From the IMG/VR virus record IMGVR_UViG_3300017917_003510, positions 1 to 58,142 of that record: 58,142 bases of DNA; one strand, given 5' to 3'. Position 1 is the first letter of the stretch. Each line of letters begins with the position of its first letter. Below are positions 1 through 5,664 of the stretch, piece after piece. The notes below the pieces were generated by a model. That model was not told the origin of the DNA, ran no database searches, and saw only the letters and a list, made by a program, of their open reading frames with translations. The translations under genes were made by a program, and so were the position numbers. This stretch comes from a virus.

Positions 1-34
1 TGAAGGTGTTGCACTACCGTTATGCTACATTACC
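1..34 (-). tRNA. partial tRNA, 5' half only (Met-like)
   Basis: The window edge cuts this tRNA inside its anticodon loop. Read on the minus strand, a 7-nt acceptor strand is followed by T8-A9, a D-stem pairing GCAT with GTGC around a GG-containing loop, and an anticodon stem. The loop shows T-T-C-A before the edge, so the anticodon is CAN. CAU (Met) is the likeliest reading, but CAA or CAG (Leu) cannot be excluded. Confidence 0.6.
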
Positions 35-92
35 ATATAGAAACACACTATGCCACGCTCTGAACCTGGACTCTTAGTAATGTGTTTTTATA

Positions 93-166
93 TGGTAGGG
101 GCACAGAGAATCGAACTCTGATTTACGGGTTAAAAGCCCGCTACTTTACCATTAAGTTATACCCCC
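93..166 (-). tRNA. tRNA-Lys(UUU)
   Basis: Complete cloverleaf. A 7-bp acceptor (one G-U at 1:72), a canonical D-arm, an anticodon loop reading C-T-TTT-A-A and a T-arm with TTCGA are visible. CCA is encoded after discriminator A. It is a member of the leftward tRNA operon. Confidence 0.95.
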
Positions 167-249
167 GCATAGTCCGTATTAAGTTGATTTACTGTGCCAA
201 CTCGGACCATACGGGTTCCGAGCGACACTAACGTTTAGCACGTTTCATG

Positions 250-378
250 TCATTCTCCTTGTTTAACTTCTTTCTTCTGAGCTTGTCGCTCTGCCTTCCA
301 AAATACTCTCTTCCAATCTCGAAGATGTTTCCACCATTGAGGACTGGCAGTAAGCTGTCCTTTTCTTTTGTGTGCCAT
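250..378 (-). CDS. small basic phage protein (KRKGQL type)
   Basis: A 42-residue ORF too short for usual cutoffs. It begins MAHKRKGQLT and is rich in Lys, Arg and Trp, like a small conserved protein of unknown function known from many T4-like phages, where the start Met is likewise followed by an HKRKGQLT stretch (recognised from memory, not by a search). An AGGT sits just upstream of the ATG. The stop overlaps a further ATG preceded by GGAG at 246-248, whose frame is only six codons long before a UAG. Confidence 0.7.
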   Translation of the reverse strand: MAHKRKGQLTASPQWWKHLRDWKRVFWKAERQAQKKEVKQGE

Positions 379-478
379 AGTATAACCTCACTTTAAATTT
401 TTGTCAATAAAGTAAATTAGTACTACAAGCATGAGTAAAACTGCGATCGCCCCATTTTGTTTTCTCCTTAATGAACAG

Positions 479-595
479 TTAGAAAATTTTTCCTAACAAT
501 ACTGCAACACCATAAAGTACAATCATAATTGTTGCGATTCCAACACCAAGCAGTATCCAATAGGATACTATCAGTAAAATCGTAGTAGTAATCAT
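479..595 (-). CDS. small single-pass membrane protein
   Basis: A 38-residue hydrophobic ORF beginning MITTTILLIVSYW that could cross the membrane once. An AGAGGA lies about 12 nt upstream of the ATG, with a tiny out-of-frame ATG between. It sits between two other short ORFs inside the tRNA operon, an arrangement common in T4-like phages. Function unknown. Confidence 0.5.
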   Translation of the reverse strand: MITTTILLIVSYWILLGVGIATIMIVLYGVAVLLGKIF

Positions 596-605
596 AAAAA
601 CATTT

Positions 606-782
606 TTATCCTCTAAAGGTACAGCTGGCTGTAATTCTATAGTTGTCAATATTAATTTTATTAACGATTTGTTCTTTAGCTTTTAAACAACTTTCGTGAT
701 CACCAAATCTAGCGTGTATGCTACCTCCACTAGTATTTGCTCCTGGGATGGTACTCCACATAGTTATTATCAATAACCACAT
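606..782 (-). CDS. small putative secreted protein
   Basis: A 58-residue ORF starting MWLLIITMWSTIPGAN, with a short hydrophobic N-terminus that could be a signal segment. The rest is charged and carries two cysteines (FGDHESC and ITASC). A GGAAGAA Shine-Dalgarno lies upstream of the ATG. Two conserved-looking Cys after a signal-like segment suggest a small periplasmic protein. No function is recognised. Confidence 0.6.
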   Translation of the reverse strand: MWLLIITMWSTIPGANTSGGSIHARFGDHESCLKAKEQIVNKINIDNYRITASCTFRG

Positions 783-799
783 ACTATTCTTCCTATATC

Positions 800-873
800 T
801 GGAGCGGGATACCAGAATCGAACTGGTGACTAGACCTTGGCAAGGTTTCGTTTTACCATTAAACTAATCCCGC
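800..873 (-). tRNA. tRNA-Gly(GCC)
   Basis: The acceptor GCGGGAT pairs fully with ATCCCGC, the anticodon loop is TTGCCAA, the T-arm is canonical, the discriminator is T and CCA is encoded. The anticodon stem has one mismatch. Confidence 0.93.
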
Positions 874-879
874 ATTAGA

Positions 880-955
880 TGGTACACCGTAGGGGAATCG
901 AACCCCTCTTCCTACCGTGAAAGGGTAGTGTCCTAAACCGATAGACGAACGGTGC
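880..955 (-). tRNA. tRNA-Glu(UUC)
   Basis: The anticodon loop reads CTTTCAC within a perfect CTACC/GGTAG stem. The acceptor GCACCGT pairs with ACGGTGT, with discriminator A and encoded CCA. Only 6 nt separate it from tRNA-Gly. Confidence 0.95.
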
Positions 956-963
956 ATAAAACT

Positions 964-1041
964 TGGAGCACCAGGCAGGATTTGAACCTGCGGTTTTACA
1001 GTTTTGCAGACTGCTGCGTTGGGCCTCTCCGCCACTGGTGC
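964..1041 (-). tRNA. tRNA-Cys(GCA)
   Basis: The acceptor GCACCAG pairs perfectly with CTGGTGC. The anticodon loop CTGCAAA gives GCA. The T-arm has a TTCAA loop and CCA is encoded. Confidence 0.92.
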
Positions 1042-1087
1042 ATAAAAATAAATTGTACGACAAATATTTCTACTTGTCAAGTAAATT

Positions 1088-1168
1088 TGGTACCCCTCCC
1101 CGGACTCGAACCGGGATACATAACACTCCTTTTGAGAGAGCTGCCTTTACCAATTTGGCCAGAGGGGC
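1088..1168 (-). tRNA. tRNA-Leu(CAA)
   Basis: The acceptor GCCCCTC pairs with GAGGGGT and the T-arm is strong. The anticodon loop CTCAAAA gives CAA. The variable arm is short for a leucine tRNA. Discriminator A and CCA are encoded. Confidence 0.88.
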
Positions 1169-1169
1169 A

Positions 1170-1267
1170 TTGCTCAATCAGATCCTCAACAGTTCTACAC
1201 TCTGTATCACCTCGTAGCTTATAGCTCGTAGGACTTCCTGTTGCCAGGGGCTAATGCCTTGGATCTA
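1170..1267 (-). ncRNA. structured spacer RNA between tRNA-Leu genes
   Basis: The gap between the two tRNA-Leu genes has no ORF but folds. AGATCC (1261-1266) pairs with GGATCT (1180-1185) as a closing stem. Inside, CAACAG (1238-1243) can pair with CTGTTG (1187-1192), or its bases can form a CCTG-GCAA-CAGG hairpin with a GNRA loop (1237-1248). The two inner pairings exclude each other. T4 encodes two unassigned stable RNAs in its tRNA cluster, which is a possible parallel. Function unknown. Confidence 0.45.
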
Positions 1268-1271
1268 AATT

Positions 1272-1355
1272 TGGTGCGAGTGGTCGGAGTCGAACCGACA
1301 CGCCCGAAGACGGGAGATTTTAAGTCTCCTGTGGCTACCATTACACCACACTCGC
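1272..1355 (-). tRNA. tRNA-Leu(UAA)
   Basis: A class II tRNA. The anticodon loop CTTAAAA sits in a GGAGA/TCTCC stem, a long variable arm has a CTTCGG-type cap, the acceptor is paired and CCA is encoded. Confidence 0.95.
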
Positions 1356-1359
1356 AATT

Positions 1360-1435
1360 TGGTGCTGCCTGTTGGAATCGAACCAACTTCCACGGTTCTT
1401 CAGACCGCCGCTATGACCACATCAGCTAAAGCAGC
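1360..1435 (-). tRNA. tRNA-Phe(GAA)
   Basis: The acceptor GCTGCTT pairs with AGGCAGC. The anticodon loop CTGAAGA sits in a GCGGT/ACCGT stem. Discriminator A and CCA are encoded. Confidence 0.93.
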
Positions 1436-1439
1436 ATTT

Positions 1440-1513
1440 TGGGGTGAAGTGGGGAATCGAACCCTCTCTTACTGTTTCACAGACAGCCGTGCAACCACTA
1501 CACTAACAACACC
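1440..1513 (-). tRNA. tRNA-His(GUG), irregular stems
   Basis: The anticodon loop CTGTGAA gives GUG in a paired stem. The acceptor strands GGTGTTG and CTTCACC leave two adjacent U-U oppositions at 5:68 and 6:67. The T-stem has only about three good pairs. The 3' end reads ACCCCA, so discriminator and CCA share bases, and no G-1 is encoded. It may be a poor gene or a phage-adapted tRNA. Confidence 0.75.
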
Positions 1514-1519
1514 ATTGAT

Positions 1520-1594
1520 TGGCCGGCCCGGAGAGATTCGAACTCCCGACAGCTGGTTTCGAAGACCAGAACTCTTCCACTGAGCTACGGGCCG
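1520..1594 (-). tRNA. tRNA-Arg(UCG)
   Basis: The acceptor CGGCCCG pairs perfectly with CGGGCCG. The anticodon loop CTTCGAA sits in CTGGT/ACCAG. The D- and T-arms are canonical, the discriminator is G and CCA is encoded. Confidence 0.95.
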
Positions 1595-1596
1595 AT

Positions 1597-1683
1597 ATAT
1601 TAACACACCAGCCACCGTCAAAGGACAATGCCGCGGGTCAGACCCTAAGGATTATATCCGTTCTTTCACTGATGTGTTAATAT
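1597..1683 (-). ncRNA. structured RNA with 15-bp closing stem
   Basis: This element fills the whole spacer between tRNA-Arg and tRNA-Thr. Its ends pair perfectly over 11 bp (1597-1607 with 1673-1683) and continue for four more pairs including one G-U. Inside are the hairpins GGAT-ATA-ATCC and GGGT-CTG-ACCC. It lacks tRNA arms and CCA and has no ORF. It is probably released from the tRNA precursor by processing of the flanking tRNAs. Function unknown. Confidence 0.55.
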
Positions 1684-1685
1684 AT

Positions 1686-1760
1686 TGGTGCTCAAGAGCA
1701 GGATCGAACTGCTGACCTCTTTCTTACCAAGAAAGCGTTCTACCACTGAACTACAAGAGC
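1686..1760 (-). tRNA. tRNA-Thr(GGU)
   Basis: The anticodon loop TTGGTAA sits in a perfect CTTTC/GAAAG stem, with canonical D- and T-arms and encoded CCA. The acceptor strands GCTCTTG and CTTGAGC leave U-U oppositions at 5:68 and 6:67, the same two positions as in the tRNA-His gene of this array. Confidence 0.9.
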
Positions 1761-1764
1761 AGTA

Positions 1765-1839
1765 TGGCTGAGGTGCCTGGACTCGAACCAAGAACGACAG
1801 AGTCAAAGTCTGTTGAGTTACCAATTACTCCACACCCCA
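1765..1839 (-). tRNA. tRNA-Gln(UUG)
   Basis: The anticodon loop CTTTGAC sits in ACAGA/TCTGT. The acceptor TGGGGTG pairs with CACCTCA, giving the U1-A72 end typical of bacterial tRNA-Gln. The discriminator is G and CCA is encoded. Confidence 0.93.
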
Positions 1840-1841
1840 AT

Positions 1842-1924
1842 AAATGAATTGTAGCCTAGCGCCTTCAGAATTATCGCTAGTGTTCAGACACACAGAGCCG
1901 GACTTCCTTGTGTCGAGACTTCAA
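1842..1924 (-). ncRNA. two-hairpin structured spacer
   Basis: No ORF is seen on this strand. Read leftward it forms GACACA...TGTGTC and then a perfect CTAGCG...CGCTAG stem. It lies directly downstream of the permuted tRNA-like element and may be part of the same transcript unit. Function unknown. Confidence 0.35.
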
Positions 1925-2010
1925 AGGCTTGTTACTTGGGATAATGAGCCAGACGCTACCACTACAGCTACCATCCTTCCGGATGGCGGGGAGTCGAACC
2001 CCCTTCTGCT
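1925..2010 (-). ncRNA. tRNA-like element, 3' half before 5' half
   Basis: On the minus strand a T-arm-like hairpin (GGGG-TTCGACT-CCCC, 1988-2002) is followed by CCATCC, a 4-nt GGAA link, GGATGG, T-A, a canonical D-arm with AGTGG, and a CTCATTA segment that would give a CAU anticodon (1944-1946). CCATCC and GGATGG pair like an acceptor stem, so the halves appear in circularly permuted order. The anticodon stem is weak and no 3' half is found downstream. A tRNA remnant or a plain hairpin are the alternatives. Confidence 0.35.
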
Positions 2011-2073
2011 TTACATTGTATTAAGTTTCGAACCTCTCTACGATGTGCTTTTCTCTTGCTAACGCTACAAACT

Positions 2074-2147
2074 TGGCGTACCCTGAGGGATTTGAACCCC
2101 CACCAACGGTTTTGGAGACCGGTATGCTGCCGTTACACTAAGGATAC
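2074..2147 (-). tRNA. tRNA-Trp(CCA)
   Basis: The anticodon loop CTCCAAA gives CCA in a CGGT/ACCG stem. The acceptor GTATCCT pairs with AGGGTAC, the discriminator is G and CCA is encoded. Confidence 0.95.
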
Positions 2148-2152
2148 ATGTT

Positions 2153-2226
2153 TGGTGCCTCCACCACGAATTGAACGTAGAATAGCCGGTTATCAGCCGA
2201 CCGTTATACCATTTAACTATAGAGGC
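2153..2226 (-). tRNA. tRNA-Ile(GAU)
   Basis: The anticodon loop CTGATAA gives GAU in a paired stem. The acceptor GCCTCTA pairs with TGGAGGC, the T-loop is TTCAATT and CCA is encoded. Confidence 0.93.
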
Positions 2227-2236
2227 AGTTTTAAAT

Positions 2237-2632
2237 TTAGGCTAGAACTTCGATGTCTTCGTCGAAGAGTCGATCAGCATCAATGAAAGGAATTATAGTT
2301 TTTTCGACTACAGTTTCAAATGCTAGTTTCCAACCATTGTCGGACAGAGTTTTCATCCCTGTTGAGAAATAGGGTTTTGCAGACAAATAATTTTGAAAAT
2401 ATCTTGCTCGATGAAGATCTTCAGAATAATATTCATAGATAGCTGTTTTGGATTCGGAATCAAATGATATGTTTTTTAAATTTTTGATCCAACCCTGTTT
2501 AATGCAAAACTTAAGATCTTCTAAAAAAGAGTTTCTTTCAGATCCAACTAAAATCATACCTAAATCTTCAAAGTCCTTGAAAGATTCTATTTCAGTCGAT
2601 GAATTTTGTATTGTGATTTTAATTGCTATCAT
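2237..2632 (-). CDS. hypothetical protein
   Basis: A 131-residue acidic protein beginning MIAIKITIQNSS, embedded in the tRNA operon between tRNA-Tyr and tRNA-Ile. No family is recognised. Its second half (a run of aromatic residues, then DNGWKLAFE) resembles the end of the 105-residue protein at 3576-3893 (SKGWKIAVAIL), so the two may be distant relatives. An AAGGA lies about 13 nt upstream of the ATG. Confidence 0.75.
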   Translation of the reverse strand: MIAIKITIQNSSTEIESFKDFEDLGMILVGSERNSFLEDLKFCIKQGWIKNLKNISFDSESKTAIYEYYSEDLHRARYFQNYLSAKPYFSTGMKTLSDNGWKLAFETVVEKTIIPFIDADRLFDEDIEVLA

Positions 2633-2674
2633 AGTCCAAATATCCTTATTTGATGAAATATTTAGCTAAAATCT

Positions 2675-2763
2675 TGGTGGAGCCTGAAGGAATCGAACCT
2701 AATTGCCAGCCACCCTACATATTAAGGCAACGGATTTACAGTCCGCCGTAGGGATCAAGCTCC
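2675..2763 (-). tRNA. tRNA-Tyr(GUA), no D-arm
   Basis: The acceptor GGAGCTT pairs with AGGCTCC, the anticodon loop CTGTAAA sits in GCGGA/TCCGT, and discriminator A with CCA is encoded. It is class II, as bacterial tRNA-Tyr should be, with a TGCC/GGCA variable stem. Only 10 nt lie between acceptor and anticodon stem, too few for a D-arm. In that stretch CCCTAC can pair with GTAGGG in the variable loop. The T-stem has about three pairs. Confidence 0.8.
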
Positions 2764-3001
2764 ATAATTTGTAACACTCTCCGCTATGCTTTTAGACGCC
2801 GTCGCAGGGCGAATGAAGAGTGTGTATTAAAGCAGACTACTCATTAACTTGACTGCTCGGCAATCTGCTTTAATACGCTACCATTTTACGCATCTAGGTT
2901 ATCGCCCTAGACTTACCATCCGGTAGGCCGCCCACATTAGTAGCAGGATGTTTTGAGTGCCCTGCAGGGTCGCGTTCCCTATCGCACTTTACTGCTGAAC
3001 A
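2764..3001 (-). ncRNA. multi-hairpin structured RNA upstream of tRNA-Tyr
   Basis: This 238-nt stretch without a plausible ORF is rich in helices. There is a perfect 13-bp stem (2824-2836 with 2864-2876) around a 27-nt loop, AC-rich 7-bp ends (2774-2780 with 2817-2823) around a CGCC/GGCG hairpin, a TCTAGG/CCTAGA hairpin, and three nested stems (2942-2946/2992-2996, 2956-2960/2984-2988, 2966-2969/2977-2980). It could be one or more stable RNAs, or processing signals. Confidence 0.5.
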
Positions 3002-3175
3002 TTACGCATCAGTATGCCACAATGGACAAGCCTTTAAAGCATTATAATGCGCTTCTGCTCTTTCAAACTTATCTTGAATAAGTTTGCGAGTCTGTTCTTC
3101 TGTTAGTCGAAAAGCAGAATCGTAAGCCTGTTCAACAATTTTTTCTTTAATTTTTGTATAATCTATCTGTTCCAT
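3002..3175 (-). CDS. small hypothetical protein
   Basis: A 57-residue ORF beginning MEQIDYTKIKEK and ending CPLWHTDA, predicted helical and highly charged. It has an AGGA Shine-Dalgarno about 7 nt before the ATG. It lies just downstream of the terminator at 3190-3227 and starts the part of the operon that leads into the tRNAs. Function unknown. Confidence 0.65.
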   Translation of the reverse strand: MEQIDYTKIKEKIVEQAYDSAFRLTEEQTRKLIQDKFERAEAHYNALKACPLWHTDA

Positions 3176-3189
3176 TCTTTCCTTTACAT

Positions 3190-3227
3190 AAACAAAAACC
3201 CCAGGGTTTTTAATCCTGGGGTCCTTT
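3190..3227 (-). terminator. intrinsic terminator in the tRNA operon leader
   Basis: The arms ACCCCAGG and CCTGGGGT form a perfect 8-bp stem around an A/T-rich loop. On the minus strand it is followed by TTTTTGTTT. It lies between the 47-residue ORF and the rest of the operon, so it could attenuate readthrough from the two strong promoters into the tRNAs. Confidence 0.7.
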
Positions 3228-3249
3228 TGAAGTTTTGTGTAGTTTTGTT

Positions 3250-3393
3250 TTACGCTACACGATCCTCCACGGACCCCGGTTTTCCTAGACGATCATTACC
3301 TAGACTAATTGTCTCGCATGACCAATAGGTGGGCATAAAGCCTGCCTGTTTGGCTATGGAATTAAATTGTCTATGTAACGATACTGGTTTCAT
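3250..3393 (-). CDS. small hypothetical protein, first ORF after the promoters
   Basis: A 47-residue ORF beginning MKPVSLHRQFNSIAK and ending SVEDRVA. It is the first ORF after the tandem promoters and ends just before the terminator. An AAGGA lies about 12 nt upstream of the ATG, a long spacing. Function unknown; it could also serve as leader sequence. Confidence 0.5.
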   Translation of the reverse strand: MKPVSLHRQFNSIAKQAGFMPTYWSCETISLGNDRLGKPGSVEDRVA

Positions 3394-3444
3394 TTACTTG
3401 TTTTGTCCTTAAATTCATACCGCTTTTTACAGCGTATATGTCAT

Positions 3445-3473
3445 ATTGTACATTCTTTTTTCTAGGGTGTCAA
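3445..3473 (-). promoter_or_regulatory. sigma-70 promoter, proximal
   Basis: TTGACA and TACAAT separated by exactly 17 bp, pointing left into the tRNA operon. It is one of a tandem pair with identical boxes. Confidence 0.85.
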
Positions 3474-3510
3474 GAACTTTTTTACCAAAATTTCCTAACT
3501 TCCAAATTCA

Positions 3511-3539
3511 ATTGTAGCGTTTTTATTTATGTCTGTCAA
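3511..3539 (-). promoter_or_regulatory. sigma-70 promoter, distal
   Basis: TTGACA and TACAAT separated by 17 bp, 66 bp upstream of the proximal promoter. Host-type consensus boxes suggest early transcription of the tRNA operon by unmodified host RNA polymerase. Confidence 0.85.
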
Positions 3540-3575
3540 GAAATATTAGCAGATAATGTGGCATTTTTGCAACAT

Positions 3576-3893
3576 TTACAAAATTGCAACTGCTATCTTC
3601 CATCCCTTAGATCTAGCACAATCAAACACTTCTTTAAATTCACTGCTAGTATATAGTCGGTCTTCTAACGCTGTCAAGTCATTTGTGGCAAATACCTGAG
3701 TAATTTCTTGGGTTTCTTTATTGAATCGATTGTATGTGTGTAATACAACACCTTCGTATTCAAGTTCTAACACAGTCTTGCCGACCTTTTCTAATAACTT
3801 CGATCCAATGTCGCTGTAGAGTTTTTCTAGAGCCGAGCTCGAATCATTAAATTTATAACTAATGTTTGATATAATTACAGAAGATTTTATCAT
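3576..3893 (-). CDS. hypothetical protein
   Basis: A 105-residue protein of unknown function. It starts in an ATGA overlap with the nitroreductase-like gene, so it is the last gene of the leftward part of the enzyme cluster. The C-terminus (EVFDCARSKGWKIAVAIL) resembles that of the 131-residue protein at 2237-2632. No domain is recognised. Confidence 0.75.
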   Translation of the reverse strand: MIKSSVIISNISYKFNDSSSALEKLYSDIGSKLLEKVGKTVLELEYEGVVLHTYNRFNKETQEITQVFATNDLTALEDRLYTSSEFKEVFDCARSKGWKIAVAIL

Positions 3894-4534
3894 AGGAACT
3901 TTATTAGATCATTAAATTTAGGCTTTTGAGTTCTGTTGATATCGATCTCTAACTCGGGATCAGTGTTTGAGTAATCATATCCAATCCTTTTACCTGACTG
4001 ATCATAGATGCCTCTGCGTACTCTTTGATCGGCAGTGGCGTATCCTAAGCCTAACATCATTGTACAGACAACATCGGACCTATGTAGATATTTTGAAATC
4101 TCAGCGCCGTTAAAGGTTGCATTGAATCCAGTAGCTAATCCTAGCTCTGCTGCTGCGCACATGGCTGTTGTTGCACTTACTATAGTATCTACTCGATTTC
4201 TAAGGTTAAGATCTTCTAGATCATTATGGTTTTCTTTTTTTGAAAGGTATAGTAACAGCACCGGAGCAAGAACTTGACCGTTGAATCTTTTATCATCTGC
4301 ACCGTCTTTGGTTAGTGCTCCTTCAAAGCACCAGGTATTCTCATCATAGAGCCATTGTTTAAACTTTTTTCCTTCCTCGCTATCAGTTACAGCTAGAATT
4401 TCATACCGATATACGCCTTGCTTAGATGGGGCGAGATAAGCTGCTTCTAATACAGCGTTGATTTTTTCCGGTTCGACGGGTTTAGGATCCCACCACTTTG
4501 CTGTGAAGCGGTGCTTTAAATGTTCCTTGAGCAT
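3890..4534 (-). CDS. nitroreductase family protein (FMN-dependent)
   Basis: A 214-residue protein with the nitroreductase pattern: an N-terminal RFTAKWW stretch, EAAYLAPSKQG (phosphate/FMN-contacting region) near residue 35, and a C-terminal ATGFNATFNG and MMLGLGYA region typical of the FMN-binding fold. Such enzymes use NAD(P)H and FMN to reduce or oxidise small molecules, and some act in natural-product tailoring. It overlaps the next gene by four bases and its upstream neighbour by 53. Its substrate is unknown; context suggests a role with the adjacent oxygenase and radical SAM genes. Confidence 0.85.
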   Translation of the reverse strand: MLKEHLKHRFTAKWWDPKPVEPEKINAVLEAAYLAPSKQGVYRYEILAVTDSEEGKKFKQWLYDENTWCFEGALTKDGADDKRFNGQVLAPVLLLYLSKKENHNDLEDLNLRNRVDTIVSATTAMCAAAELGLATGFNATFNGAEISKYLHRSDVVCTMMLGLGYATADQRVRRGIYDQSGKRIGYDYSNTDPELEIDINRTQKPKFNDLIKFL

Positions 4535-5102
4535 TAAAATTTTCCAATGGCCATCTAGGCAATAAACTTAATTGTTGGAAAAAACGAAATACATCTAATT
4601 TCCAAACAGTCTGTTCGATTCCTCTATATAAAATAGTCCCGCAGTTTTTTAATGTACCTATTTTTTCTAAGGCTGGGCAATAGATATTATGCACCAGTCG
4701 TTGGGAACCAGTTTTAGATTCGTTACTGGTAATATATAGATTATTTTGAGGTTTTGCCCAACCTATACATTGAGGAATGAAATATTGTGCAGTGATATTT
4801 TGATGTTGTTGTATTGTTTTTGATACAGTTCTTAAATATCCGTCAGGGGTTTGATCAGTCAGCACACAGGTTCTAGCACAAATTCTATAACTGTTTGGGC
4901 CCATCTCGTCGAAACTATGAGCTGCAACAGAACCCACTGCTTGATCTTTATAATAGAGTATCCATACTTGTTTTTCTCTTTCGTTATCGAGAGAATCGAC
5001 CAACATTTTTTTACTGCTGTTGTTGTGATATCCCTTTTCTTCTGCACGACGATAAAAGTCAGTGAGATCTAAGTCATCTGAATATGTTGTTATACTATAC
5101 AT
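4482..5102 (-). CDS. acyltransferase-like (GNAT-type) protein
   Basis: A 206-residue protein whose first half fits a GNAT-like core: QVWILYYKDQAVGSVAAHSF, then a beta-strand-rich segment. A second half includes QYFIPQCIGWAKP and NLYITSN motifs. The assignment is by pattern only and is weak. The ATG at 5102 was preferred to an in-frame TTG at 5120. It overlaps the upstream gene by 8 bases and runs 53 bases into the nitroreductase-like frame, so the genes are probably translationally coupled. Confidence 0.7.
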   Translation of the reverse strand: MYSITTYSDDLDLTDFYRRAEEKGYHNNSSKKMLVDSLDNEREKQVWILYYKDQAVGSVAAHSFDEMGPNSYRICARTCVLTDQTPDGYLRTVSKTIQQHQNITAQYFIPQCIGWAKPQNNLYITSNESKTGSQRLVHNIYCPALEKIGTLKNCGTILYRGIEQTVWKLDVFRFFQQLSLLPRWPLENFNAQGTFKAPLHSKVVGS

Positions 5103-5664
5103 TTTTAAAATAAGGTCCAAAAATTTCTAACGATCTGGTCCAATCTAATCTTTTAGACGCAGATTTTTCTTTTAAAACTATACTTACACACCATCGTGGG
5201 TGGTCTGTGGGATTCTTGACATCATGCAGTACGCTTACATTTACAAGACTAGGCTTTCCTACTCTTGCTGAATATACAAGATCACAGTCTTCTCTAGCGC
5301 AATCCCAATAAAGACCACCTATTGGATTATCTTGTTTGATTAACTCGGTTCCCGGTTTAGGCAAATACCAATTCATCCAGGTTTCGCCTTGGTCGTAGAT
5401 CCAATTTATCTTAGAGCAATTAGGAGGATCGATCTCATCGCTGTGTAAAAATATTCCACTGTGTGGTGCCGAATAAAAAATTTCCGAATATCTAATTTCT
5501 AAATCGTTAGCATCCACCCAATTTAAAAATTCGTCGGCGAGGTCTTCCGCTGGCAGATAAAATTGAGCAGCAGGTTTATCCTTGACGTCTAATTTGTCAA
5601 AATAATTAAGATCTTTTAAGATGTAATCTTGACCTATATCAAGATCTACGAAATATTGATTCAT
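5095..5664 (-). CDS. 2OG/Fe(II) oxygenase-like protein
   Basis: A 189-residue protein with a non-heme iron triad: HSD (H74, D76), a distal H (H147 or H156) and R158 for the co-substrate, in the order expected of double-stranded beta-helix oxygenases. It resembles the protein at 6910-7491 (LPAE...FLNW...D-LE and a matching C-terminal strand), so the two are paralogues. It is ATGA-coupled to the upstream aspartyl-hydroxylase-like gene and ends in UAG. The substrate is unknown. Confidence 0.75.
   Translation of the reverse strand: MNQYFVDLDIGQDYILKDLNYFDKLDVKDKPAAQFYLPAEDLADEFLNWVDANDLEIRYSEIFYSAPHSGIFLHSDEIDPPNCSKINWIYDQGETWMNWYLPKPGTELIKQDNPIGGLYWDCAREDCDLVYSARVGKPSLVNVSVLHDVKNPTDHPRWCVSIVLKEKSASKRLDWTRSLEIFGPYFKNV

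Noticed and set aside
1844-2062. A 72-codon plus-strand ORF in the spacer
   Set aside because: It is antisense to the leftward operon, has no Shine-Dalgarno and runs through helices that explain the sequence better.
1842-2073. A tmRNA gene, suggested by the TTCGACT T-loop
   Set aside because: The D-arm is of normal tRNA type, the tmRNA 5' consensus is absent and no tag reading frame with a stop is visible.
859-2286. Open frames of 60-90 codons on both strands through the tRNA array
   Set aside because: They run across well-formed tRNA genes and lack ribosome-binding sites and family resemblance.
2961-2970. The palindrome CCCTGCAGGG as a site-specific recombination or protein-binding site
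   Set aside because: It is a single short palindrome inside a larger nested hairpin and has no partner site in the window.
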